Source: JBBRGG01 sp038240875
Lineage (GTDB): Bacteria > Planctomycetota > Phycisphaerae > Phycisphaerales > UBA1924
Length of the DNA: 8,670 nt
NCBI GenBank assembly: GCA_038240875.1
Contig: JBBRGG010000158.1
Span: forward strand, 1-8,670
Reading direction: 5' to 3'
Shown piece by piece: positions 1 through 7,235 of this stretch. Position 1 is the first letter of the stretch. Each line of letters starts with the position of its first letter. The notes below the pieces were generated by a model that was not told where the DNA came from, did no database searches, and worked only from the letters and a program-made list of their open reading frames with translations. A program made the position numbers and the translations under genes.

Positions 1-336
1 AACGGGACTGACTTCTGGCACTTTAGGTTGGGTTTGTGGGCGGATTGTCCTCTGAAACGGCACGTGAAGAATGGCGCAAACGGTATTTCAACAGACTGAA
101 CTAATGCAAACCACCTATGCAAACCCAATTACCGCCGCCGCCAACGGTCTCGCCGTCTCTCCGCGAAGACGACGGGTGGCACTACTATCCACGTGTTAGA
201 ATTGCTTTGCATTCGTGCCATTAGGATCGCTTCGATCCTAATGCTCTCGAAGACATTACGTACTGGCTTTGTGTCCTCAGCAAAGCGTACTACTGCCTTT
301 TGCACGTACCACTTCGCGATGGTCACGAGCACTTGA
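1..336. other. Region without an intact gene, probably the eroded 5' part of the RHS remnant
   Basis: All three plus-strand frames are broken by stops here, and no RNA gene, insertion-sequence end or clear promoter is visible. Plus frame 1 is open from about base 105 to a TGA at 334-336. After that TGA the same frame runs straight into the recognisable RHS remnant, so this stretch may be its eroded upstream part. I could not recognise YD-repeat motifs in it. A minus-strand reading frame covering 129-530 is open, but it lies antisense to the remnant and has no family features that I recognise. Confidence 0.45.
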
Positions 337-892
337 GGTTCAAGCCATGTCTTCGACACCGTGACGACGTACGACGCGTTTCTCCGCTCGACCAGACGCA
401 GGAAAGGCGAGATCGGCTCGTCTGGCAACCTAACCCAAAGGTCCATCGACCTGACCGCTAACGAGCGGCATAACCAAACCATCACCCGCGACCTTCGTGG
501 CAACATCGCGTCTGATCTATTCGACCACAACGCCGACGATGATGGCGTTGACGCGCCAGACTCGATGTCCTAGGGCGAGATGGATGATACCCGCACATTC
601 AACAAACGCAACGAGCTGCGGACGCGCGTGGTTAAGAACTCTTCCAATATCCTAACCGGCAAGACTGTCATCCTCACTACGATGAGAATGGCAACCTCAC
701 CTCCGACGGCGAGAAGTTTGATTACACCTACAACCTGTCAATGACCTGCCCTTGACCCGACTTGTCCTTACCTCTGTACCAGTCACTACGAGAATTGGCG
801 CATTGTACTGGACGCGCGCATGATGCGTGTCGCCCCGCGTTTAGTGCAAATACAAAGCAGCACAACATGTGTACGCCGCACTGCATTTGGAC
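337..892 (+). pseudogene. Decayed RHS/YD-repeat protein gene, 3' part
   Basis: Intact RHS/YD-repeat proteins are large secreted or surface proteins that fold into a beta-cage, often carrying toxins or adhesins. Several blocks resemble the family. Frame 1 (337-573) contains TTYDAFLRS, ERHNQTITRDLRGNIASDLF and an acidic DHNADDDGVD stretch, and stops at TAG 571-573. The same frame continues after the stop with DDTRTFNKRNELRTRVV. From about 675 homology moves to frame 3 with YDENGNLTSDGEKFDYTYN, a classic YD repeat, which ends at a TGA at 753-755. YENWRIV follows in frame 1 (787-807), and AAQHVYAALHLD in frame 2 (857-892). The order matches the 3' half of planctomycete-type RHS genes, but stops and at least three frame changes break it, so it cannot make one protein. 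The gene converges on nuoN. The YD-repeat identity is strong in 337-735; the two short blocks after 780 are less certain. Limits at both ends are approximate, and decay may begin further upstream. Confidence 0.8.
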
Positions 893-948
893 GTCACATC
901 AACTATCCACCACCAGCCGCCGCAACCTCCAGCCACAACCGCTAACCA
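893..948. other. Gap between RHS remnant and nuoN, no terminator seen
   Basis: This short stretch separates the last recognisable RHS block from the nuoN stop. Read downstream of nuoN on the minus strand it is GG/GTGG-rich but forms no convincing hairpin followed by a T-run. The operon's transcription end is therefore not identifiable by an intrinsic terminator here. Confidence 0.4.
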
Positions 949-2706
949 TTACTGCCCTTTCAACCCCATGGGCACGATCTCCATCGGCTGGTTCGCGCTG
1001 GTTGCAGATTCCTTCAGGCCATCTTGCCCGCCATATTGCCCGCCAATTTTAACCTGGTTCTTTACCTCGTTCGCCGCATTCTTCGTCGGCAGCGACTTCA
1101 CGCCAGGCGTGTACCGCCCCGCGTCTGTCGCTGATTCGATCACGAACATCCCAAACATCGAAACCGTGATTACGCCTCCCGCCGACACAACCGCCGCGAT
1201 AGTTCGGCCGCGGAAAGGCGACAGCCGCGTCTCTTCCGCATCCGGGTCCGTCTTTTCCGTCAACGGCGCAAACGCCAGCCGCAAGTAATAGAACGCCGCA
1301 ATCGACGAGTTGATCCCCATCCAAATTACCAAAGGCAACTCATCCGACGCGATCGCGCTCGTGAACAAAGGCAGCTTGCCAAAGAACCCAAGCAGTGGCG
1401 GCAAGCCCAACAAACTCAAGCTACAAATCACCATCGACCATCCAAGCGCCGGGTGCCTGCCACACAAGCCTCGCAAGTCCGAAACATTCTCAACCTCGCG
1501 CACAATCCCATCAGCCCCAGGCTTGCGTTCAATCGCCGCGAGCACCGCAAACGTGCCGACGTTCATCACGCCGTAACACAGCAAGTAGAACAGCACCGCC
1601 GCGATGCCGCTCTGCGTGAACGAGCCATTGCCCGGCCCCGCGATAATGCCGACGATCATGTACCCCGAGTGCGCAACAGACGAATACGCCAAGATCCGCT
1701 TCACGCTCGTCTGCATCAGCGCGAGCACATTGCCCACCAGCATCGTGAGCGCCGCAATGATCCACAGCATCAGCCGTACAACCTCAGGCAATTCCGTACC
1801 AACAGAACTAATCCGCGTTGTCGACGCGAGCATGCTCCCGGCTTCGGGCACATACCGCCAACCAAAGGTCGCACATAAAAGTAAGATCGCGATAAAGCCC
1901 GCAGTCTTTGGCACAAACGCAAGGAACCCCGACACCTGCGGCGCCGCGCCCTGGTATACATCGGGCGTGTAGAAGTGCATCGGCACCGCCGCAATCTTGA
2001 AGCACAGCCCAAGAATCGACAGCAGAATACCCGCCATCGCAATCCCGTTAATCCCGTCGTTGGTGAAGACCTCGTGAATCTTGTTGAGGTTGGTCGTTCC
2101 CGTGCCGCCATAGATCAGCGCGAACCCATACAAGAAAACCGCTGCTCCCAGCGCGCCTAGGAAGAAATACTTGACCGCCGCCTCACGCCCGCGCAAGCGT
2201 GGCGTCGAAATCGCCACCATGATGTACGTCGGCAGGCTCGTCAACTCCAGCGCCAAGAACAGCCAAATCAAATCGTCCGCGCCCGCGCACAGCATCAACC
2301 CCGTCAGCGAGAAAAGATAAAACGCATAAAACTCGGCTCGATTGCTTCGCAGCGGATCAAACCGCGCTCGACCACTCGCGATCAACTCTTCATCTTCCCG
2401 ATCAACCGTTCCCTCAAGTGCGAGCAACAACATCAACCCCACCGCCGCAATCATGCACTTGACATAAGGCACTATGTCCGGCATCAACAACTGCCCCGCA
2501 CGCTCAGGATGCGGTAACGCCGCAAGCTCCGCACCCGTCGGCGTAACCAGCGCCGCCAACACACCCGCAACAACCACGCCAAGCCCCGCGACAACCGCAG
2601 TCAACTTTCGCGTCGCGAGCGAACGAGACAGCCCTATCACCATCACAACACATGTCGTAACAAACAACGCAATCTCAGGCCAAAGATACGGCAGGCGATC
2701 AATCAC
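949..2706 (-). CDS. nuoN: NADH-quinone oxidoreductase subunit N
   Basis: This is a membrane subunit of complex I and one of three antiporter-like proton-pumping modules, placed in the inner membrane between NuoK and NuoM. The 585-residue product is mostly hydrophobic with many membrane segments. Family motifs are clear: LALELTSLPTY around 151-161 with Glu154 (E. coli E133), CFKIAAVPMHFYTPDVYQGA around 235-254 with Lys237, FVPKTAGF with Lys267, KRILAYSSVAHSGYM around 336-350, and LGLPPLLGFFGK with Lys443 (E. coli K395). The length is above the usual 480-500. The extra part includes a charged loop near 100-123 and a polar C-terminal tail from about 528 with no membrane segment. The GTG start at 2706-2704 is chosen because it overlaps the nuoM stop as GTGA and sits seven bases after GGAGG. 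An open frame extends upstream to 2916, but that extra 70 residues is antisense-free nuoM coding sequence in another frame and is not NuoN-like. Identity is very secure. Confidence 0.97.
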   Translation of the reverse strand: MIDRLPYLWPEIALFVTTCVVMVIGLSRSLATRKLTAVVAGLGVVVAGVLAALVTPTGAELAALPHPERAGQLLMPDIVPYVKCMIAAVGLMLLLALEGTVDREDEELIASGRARFDPLRSNRAEFYAFYLFSLTGLMLCAGADDLIWLFLALELTSLPTYIMVAISTPRLRGREAAVKYFFLGALGAAVFLYGFALIYGGTGTTNLNKIHEVFTNDGINGIAMAGILLSILGLCFKIAAVPMHFYTPDVYQGAAPQVSGFLAFVPKTAGFIAILLLCATFGWRYVPEAGSMLASTTRISSVGTELPEVVRLMLWIIAALTMLVGNVLALMQTSVKRILAYSSVAHSGYMIVGIIAGPGNGSFTQSGIAAVLFYLLCYGVMNVGTFAVLAAIERKPGADGIVREVENVSDLRGLCGRHPALGWSMVICSLSLLGLPPLLGFFGKLPLFTSAIASDELPLVIWMGINSSIAAFYYLRLAFAPLTEKTDPDAEETRLSPFRGRTIAAVVSAGGVITVSMFGMFVIESATDAGRYTPGVKSLPTKNAANEVKNQVKIGGQYGGQDGLKESATSANQPMEIVPMGLKGQ

Positions 2707-4454
2707 TTCGGTGCCTCCACAAGAGTCGCAGGCGACACAATACTCTCCGAGTGAACCGCAGCTTTCGCCGGAATCAGCTTGGGAGCGCCCCCGGGAATCG
2801 TTGGTGGTGCAACCGGGCCCTTTGCACGAGCCGTCTCGATATACAACACTGTCTGCGCCACCGGCGCTTCCAACGCCTTGATCACCGGCGCCGGATACAC
2901 ACCAAGGAAGACGCACAAAGCCGCCAAAGGAACCAGAGTCAAGATCTCGCGACGATTCAAATCTGGCGGCAACACGCCTAGCCCATGCGCATCTTTGCCA
3001 TGTGAATCGTGACGATGCGCATCATGCCCATGCCCAACACCATGCCCAGCTGGCTCTTTCAGTGGCCCCCACACCATCTTACCCGTCATGTACAACAAGT
3101 AGATCGCCGCAACAATCATCCCGCTACCAGCAACCAGCGCGAACCAAGGGCCAAGCTCGCCAAACGTGCGTCCCGGCGCGCCTGTGCCCGCCGAACCCCA
3201 CACGCCACTACCCCAAGAGCTGCTCGCCTGAAAAGTGCCGAGCAAGCATAAAAACTCACTCACAAATCCATTGAGCCCAGGCAAGCCCACCGACGCCATC
3301 ACGAAGAAAACCATGAACGTCGACCAGATCGGCATCTTCGCCGCCAATCCGCCAAGCTCCTTCATCGACCGCGTGTGATATCGCTCGTAGACCATGCCGA
3401 TGAGCAGGAACAACGCGCCCGTCGACAACCCGTGATTCAGCATGTACAGCACCGAGCCCATGATACCGTTTGGGTTCAGCGCGGCCATCCCAAGCACACA
3501 AAAACCCAAGTGCGCCACCGACGAATACGCAACAAGTTTCTTTACGTCCGTCTGGACCCAGCAAATCAGCCCGCCATACAAAATGCCGACAATGCACAAG
3601 CTCGCAAGCAGCGGCGCATATTCAATCATTGCCCCAGGCACAATCGGGAACGCAAAGCGGTAAATCCCATACGTGCCCAGCTTCAAGAGCACGCCCGCGA
3701 GCAAGACCGAGCCCGCCGTCGGCGCCTCGGTGTGCGCCAAAGGCAGCCACGTATGCACAGGGAACAAGGGCACCTTCACCGCAAAGCCCATCAAGAGCGC
3801 GAGCAATACCCATGCCTGTTCCTTCGAGCTAAGCGACTCTGCCGAGCGGATCAAGATTTCAATATCAAAGGTCCATAACCCACCCGCATGGAACTTGGCG
3901 TGATGCCACGCGACATACACCAACCCCGCCAGCGCGATTACCGAGCCGGTAAACGTGTACAGGAAAAACTTTGTCGCGGCTTTGCGGCGATTCGTCGAGC
4001 CATATAAGCTGATCAGCACATACATCGGCGCGAGCGTGAATTCAAAGCAGGTGTAGAACAAGATCAAATCGCGCGACACAAACACGCCCGCCATCGCCGC
4101 CTGCAGCACCATCAAGCAGCAGTAATACGTGCGTAAGCGCTCGGTGATCGCGGTCGTGCTGGCCATCACGCAAATAGGCCCAAGCAGCCCTGTCAGCATG
4201 AGTAGCAACAGGGAAACCGAATCAACGCCCACCTTGAGGCTCAGCCCAAGCTGAGGCAGCCACATCATGGTTTCGCTTGTTCCAAGCTGGAACTTCGCCG
4301 CGTCGCCCCAGTCAAACTGGAACGCAGCGAAACCGATCACCGCGACTTGCGCCAGCGCGCCTACAAACGCGATCATCCGCGACATGCCCTTTGGCGCAGC
4401 GGCAATCACCGCGCACGCGAGCAGAGGAACCAGAATCGTCAGGAGCAGGAGCAC
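2703..4454 (-). CDS. nuoM: NADH-quinone oxidoreductase subunit M
   Basis: This is the second antiporter-like proton-pumping subunit of the complex I membrane arm. The 583-residue polytopic protein carries the family's charged residues: Glu138 in YTCFEFTLAPMYVLISLYGS (E. coli E144), Lys227 in GFAVKVPLFPVHTWLPLAHT (E. coli K234) with His234 and His241, Lys258 in GVLLKLGTYGIYRF (E. coli K265), KKLVAYSSVAHLGF around 305-318, and Glu400 in GFVSEFLCLLG (E. coli E407). It is about 75 residues longer than typical. One addition is a His/Asp/Gly-rich loop at about 470-491. Another is a proline/alanine-rich C-terminal tail from about 545. The start is GTG at 4454-4452. An in-frame TGA lies eleven codons upstream with no other start codon between, and AAGGAAGG sits six bases before the GTG. 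The gene ends in a four-base overlap with nuoN and begins 125 bases after nuoL. Confidence 0.97.
   Translation of the reverse strand: MLLLLTILVPLLACAVIAAAPKGMSRMIAFVGALAQVAVIGFAAFQFDWGDAAKFQLGTSETMMWLPQLGLSLKVGVDSVSLLLLMLTGLLGPICVMASTTAITERLRTYYCCLMVLQAAMAGVFVSRDLILFYTCFEFTLAPMYVLISLYGSTNRRKAATKFFLYTFTGSVIALAGLVYVAWHHAKFHAGGLWTFDIEILIRSAESLSSKEQAWVLLALLMGFAVKVPLFPVHTWLPLAHTEAPTAGSVLLAGVLLKLGTYGIYRFAFPIVPGAMIEYAPLLASLCIVGILYGGLICWVQTDVKKLVAYSSVAHLGFCVLGMAALNPNGIMGSVLYMLNHGLSTGALFLLIGMVYERYHTRSMKELGGLAAKMPIWSTFMVFFVMASVGLPGLNGFVSEFLCLLGTFQASSSWGSGVWGSAGTGAPGRTFGELGPWFALVAGSGMIVAAIYLLYMTGKMVWGPLKEPAGHGVGHGHDAHRHDSHGKDAHGLGVLPPDLNRREILTLVPLAALCVFLGVYPAPVIKALEAPVAQTVLYIETARAKGPVAPPTIPGGAPKLIPAKAAVHSESIVSPATLVEAPK
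2704..2718 (-). promoter_or_regulatory. nuoN ribosome binding site and GTGA stop-start overlap
   Basis: On the minus strand GGAGG (2718-2714) is followed by seven bases and then the GTG start of nuoN (2706-2704). The last two bases of that GTG form the nuoM TGA with the next base. The Shine-Dalgarno lies inside the last codons of nuoM. This arrangement fixes the nuoN start and points to translational coupling of NuoM and NuoN. Confidence 0.85.
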
Positions 4455-4460
4455 CGCGTT

Positions 4461-4468
4461 CCTTCCTT
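4461..4468 (-). promoter_or_regulatory. nuoM Shine-Dalgarno
   Basis: The minus strand reads AAGGAAGG, then six bases (AACGCG), then the GTG start of nuoM. The purine run and spacing are near ideal. They explain initiation at GTG despite the absence of overlap with nuoL. Confidence 0.7.
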
Positions 4469-4521
4469 CTTGAGCCGTAAATCAGGACATCGACGCGCTA
4501 CGAACAATCAGACATAAACAA

Positions 4522-4534
4522 TTGACCTAGTCAA
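4522..4534. repeat. Short palindrome in the nuoL-nuoM gap
   Basis: TTGAC, a three-base centre and GTCAA form a perfect five-base inverted repeat in the 125-base gap between nuoL and nuoM (4455-4579). The middle of the gap is visibly more AT-rich than the flanking genes. It could be an operator-like site or chance. The minus strand reads TTGACT here, like a sigma-70 -35 box, but 17 bases on there is only CTGATT, a poor -10. The rest of the gap holds no gene and no strong hairpin with a T-run. Confidence 0.3.
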
Positions 4535-4579
4535 ACTTCGCATACCTAACTTCTTATTCTCACCATCACATCCCCACTC

Positions 4580-7018
4580 TCACATCGTCGTCACCAGCAA
4601 CACCAGCACGATAATCACTGCTATACCACCAGCCATGCCCGCGGCGTACCCATGAATCTCGCCATTCTGGCTCGGCCGCAACACCGTGCCAACCGCACGC
4701 GGGATCACACCAACCAAGTTGACCAGCCCATCAATCACATACTGATCAATCAGCGAGAAGACTCGCGCAAGCACCTTGAGCGGATTACGAATCAATGCGT
4801 CATAAATCTCATCCACATACCACTTGTTTCGCGCATATACCGCCACCTTGCCAAACAAAGGCACGAGCGCGTCCGCTCGCGATCGCGCCGCAATCGTGCG
4901 CGAACCCAGGAACAAACCCTGCCACCCCTTGGGCCCGTGCAGGATCGCTGCAATCGCGATCCCGATAAAGCCAACCGCCGCCGAGACAAAGTACATCGCC
5001 TTGTGTGGATCAAGCCCTAAGAACGTGCCATTGGCCGTGTGCCCATCACCATGCCCCGCGCCAATGGCGCCAATGGCGTTACTCGGGCCATCATGCACCG
5101 CAAGTGGCACAGCCGCTGATGACTGCGCCACCATTGTCCCAGCCCAGCCACCATAAACGCCGGGCGTGCCACCGACAAAGTACAACGCCGCACTCGCAAT
5201 CGTCGCAAGCATCAGCGTTATCATGACGATCTTCATCGCAGCGCCAGGCGGATGCGGGTCAAACTCTTCAGTGGTTGGATCAAAGTCTCGCAGGGCACCA
5301 TGACTCATAGCTTCGACGGTTCCATGCCCAGATTGCCCATGCCCAGAATGCCCGTGCCCAGAATGCGAACTGAACTCTTCCAAGCTCTCGCCCTTGGGGT
5401 GACGGCCTAGATCAATCAATTCCACATCTTGACCCGGCGTAAATTCCTTCGGTCCGACATACACGCGGAAGAACGTCCGAAACGTGTAATACGCCGTCAT
5501 CCCCGCAGTCAAGAGCAAAATCCACGCGATCCACTGCGAGCCAGCAATCTGCCCCGGCGTCGATGCAAACGCGCCCGCCAGAATCACATCCTTCGAGAAA
5601 TACCCCGCAGTAAAGGGCACGCCTGAAAGGTTTATACTCCCGATAAACATCCCGATCCCAACAATCCCAAACCCCTTCATCCACGCCACTCCCGACATCT
5701 TCCGTAAGTCAAGCTGCCCGCCAAACCCGTGCATGACAGCACCTACACACAAAAACAGCGTCGCCTTGAAGAACGCATGCGTAAACACATGGAACGCCGC
5801 CCCCTCTGGAGCAAGCACGCCCAACGCGGCAAACATAAACCCTAGCTGCGAGATCGTCGAATAGCCCATCACACGCTTGATGTCGAAAATCGCCATCTCA
5901 ATGGTCGCGGCCCAAAGCGCCGTGATTGCCCCCGACCACGCGACAAACGACAACACAATTCGCGCATCATCGATCGTGTAAAGCGGATACATCCGGGCAA
6001 TCAGGAACACGCCCGCCGTCACCATCGTCGCAGCATGAATCAGCGCCGACACAGGCGTCGGCCCTTCCATCGCATCAGGCAACCACACGTAAAAGAAGAT
6101 CTGCGCACTTTTGCCAAACGCGCCAATCGTGAGTAAGAGTGGAATCACCCACTCGATCCAAGTCCCGTCGAGCACCGCGCCCTTGCCATCCACGCCCGCA
6201 CGAATCATCTCAAAGAGGGGTGCATATTCAACCGTTCCGAATGCTACATACACCGACATTAACCCAAGCAACAGGAACAAGTCCGCGATGCGATTGACGA
6301 TAAACGCCTTCTTCGCCGCCGCCACCGCCGCATCTCGCTTGTAAAAATAACCAATCAACAAATATGAACACAGGCCCACGCCTTCCCAACCAAGGAACAT
6401 CAACACCAGGTTGTCGGCCATCACCAAGCTCGCCATCGAGAACACAAACAAGTTGAACGCCGCGAAGAACCTGCAATACCCAAGCCCAACATCATGGCTC
6501 ATGTACTCGCTGGCGTACAACGCGATCATCGTCGCAAGGAACGTGACGAACAACATCCACATGACCGTCAGCGAATCGAGGTAAAACCCAAAGCTCGCCT
6601 TGAAATGCTGATCGCCATTGCTCGTGACCTGATTCGTCCACGATAGATCCAGCCACGTGTACACGTGCGTGACCATCACGCGCGGGGACTCATTGCCCAT
6701 GAAATACTGCAGGAAAATCGCCAGTATCACCGCAAAGCTCGCGGCGAGCACGCCCACCGTCAAATATGCAGGCAGCTTGCTCTTGACCTTGAACGCCGCG
6801 AAAAGCCCGCAGAGCACAAACCCCAGCAAAGGCAGCAGCGGCACCGCCATAGCCCACAAAGGCCCGGTCTCGATTTTCACGCCTATTGGCCCGGCGTGGC
6901 TAGCGACATCCCCGGCAGCATTCGCCGCGCCATTTGCTATTTCAGGTGCGAGCGCGCTGAGCGATGCCGACGCCGTCTGCGTTACCGCGTTCCACATGTT
7001 CATCAAGACGGTCGTCAC
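4580..7018 (-). CDS. nuoL: NADH-quinone oxidoreductase subunit L
   Basis: NuoL is the distal antiporter-like proton pump of complex I. Its long C-terminal lateral helix braces NuoM and NuoN. Key sites are present: Glu212 in FLGWEGVGLCSYLLIGYFY (E. coli E144), Lys303 in AFGKSAQIFFYVWLPDAMEG (E. coli K229), His328 in PVSALIHAATMVTAG (E. coli H254), KRVMGYSTISQLGFM from 381, Lys418 in HAFFKATLF (E. coli K342), and Lys476 in AGYFSKD (E. coli K399). NKWYVDEIYDALIRNP at 731-746 marks the start of the lateral helix region, and a final membrane segment closes the protein. At 812 residues it is about 200 longer than E. coli NuoL. It has a weakly hydrophobic N-terminal extension of about 50 residues, a His/Gly/Ser-rich loop at 551-573, and a second histidine patch near 654-660. 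The start given is the GTG that opens the frame. It lacks a clear Shine-Dalgarno, and ATG at residue 6, 8 or 57 is possible. Identity is secure; the start is not. Confidence 0.95.
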   Translation of the reverse strand: MTTVLMNMWNAVTQTASASLSALAPEIANGAANAAGDVASHAGPIGVKIETGPLWAMAVPLLPLLGFVLCGLFAAFKVKSKLPAYLTVGVLAASFAVILAIFLQYFMGNESPRVMVTHVYTWLDLSWTNQVTSNGDQHFKASFGFYLDSLTVMWMLFVTFLATMIALYASEYMSHDVGLGYCRFFAAFNLFVFSMASLVMADNLVLMFLGWEGVGLCSYLLIGYFYKRDAAVAAAKKAFIVNRIADLFLLLGLMSVYVAFGTVEYAPLFEMIRAGVDGKGAVLDGTWIEWVIPLLLTIGAFGKSAQIFFYVWLPDAMEGPTPVSALIHAATMVTAGVFLIARMYPLYTIDDARIVLSFVAWSGAITALWAATIEMAIFDIKRVMGYSTISQLGFMFAALGVLAPEGAAFHVFTHAFFKATLFLCVGAVMHGFGGQLDLRKMSGVAWMKGFGIVGIGMFIGSINLSGVPFTAGYFSKDVILAGAFASTPGQIAGSQWIAWILLLTAGMTAYYTFRTFFRVYVGPKEFTPGQDVELIDLGRHPKGESLEEFSSHSGHGHSGHGQSGHGTVEAMSHGALRDFDPTTEEFDPHPPGAAMKIVMITLMLATIASAALYFVGGTPGVYGGWAGTMVAQSSAAVPLAVHDGPSNAIGAIGAGHGDGHTANGTFLGLDPHKAMYFVSAAVGFIGIAIAAILHGPKGWQGLFLGSRTIAARSRADALVPLFGKVAVYARNKWYVDEIYDALIRNPLKVLARVFSLIDQYVIDGLVNLVGVIPRAVGTVLRPSQNGEIHGYAAGMAGGIAVIIVLVLLVTTM
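5322..5366 (-). repeat. Three 15-bp tandem repeats inside nuoL encoding a His-Gly-Ser repeat
   Basis: Three in-frame copies of a 15-base unit (plus strand CCATGCCCAGAATGC, with one base changed in the first copy and one in the third) encode HSGHG, HSGHG, QSGHG at residues 552-566 of NuoL. The near identity of the DNA copies suggests recent duplication by slippage. The array lies in a soluble loop, so changes in copy number would keep the reading frame. Confidence 0.85.
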
Positions 7019-7137
7019 TCGCTACCACTCTCTCGTGCGCTTCGGGACGAACCCCGCGAGGGCTCAACTCTCGTAGATTGCACGTCTGGAACTTCTGGGT
7101 ATCAACTTCGCTGCCAAAATCCTTGGCCAAACCCAAC

Positions 7138-7179
7138 CTGACTCAACCAACCCGACTCAACCAAACCGACTCGACCAAC
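7138..7179. repeat. Three 14-bp tandem repeats in the nuoK-nuoL gap
   Basis: Three adjacent 14-base units (7138-7151, 7152-7165, 7166-7179) share the plus-strand pattern CYGACTCRACCAAM. The minus strand, which is the transcribed sense of the operon, reads as GG, GGG and GGGG tracts alternating with TTGAGTC or TCGAGTC. The array lies in the untranslated stretch between nuoK and nuoL (7019-7263). Confidence 0.85.
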
Positions 7180-7188
7180 CCCAAAAAA

Positions 7189-7235
7189 TCTGCCTTCCGC
7201 TTCTGCCTTCCGCTTCTGCCTTCCGCTTCTGCCTT
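7189..7235. repeat. 13-bp tandem repeat, about 3.6 copies, in the nuoK-nuoL gap
   Basis: Three perfect copies of TCTGCCTTCCGCT (7189-7201, 7202-7214, 7215-7227) are followed by a partial fourth, TCTGCCTT (7228-7235). On the operon's sense strand this is purine-rich, with repeated GGAAGGCAGA, and ends in a run of six T. Perfect copies point to recent slippage or expansion. It resembles the short tandemly repeated intergenic sequences known from several bacterial phyla. Confidence 0.9.

Noticed and set aside
129..530. 133-residue open frame on the minus strand
   Set aside because: It runs antisense to the RHS remnant, shows no domain or membrane pattern I recognise, and ends in an arginine-rich run, so it looks like a shadow of the plus-strand sequence.
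893..948. Intrinsic terminator after nuoN
   Set aside because: No stable stem followed by a T-run was found on the minus strand.
869..1288. 139-residue plus-strand open frame
   Set aside because: Most of it is antisense to the well-supported nuoN. Only its first few codons overlap the RHS remnant.
2707..2916. Upstream extension of the nuoN frame to give a 655-residue protein
   Set aside because: The extra 70 residues overlap nuoM coding sequence, are not NuoN-like, and the GTGA overlap with a good Shine-Dalgarno gives a better start.
4506..4534. Possible sigma-70 promoter for nuoM
   Set aside because: TTGACT is a good -35, but the hexamer 17 bases away is CTGATT, too far from TATAAT to call.
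6942..7136. 64-residue minus-strand frame spanning the nuoL start and part of the gap
   Set aside because: It overlaps nuoL in another frame, has no clear ribosome site and matches nothing I recognise.
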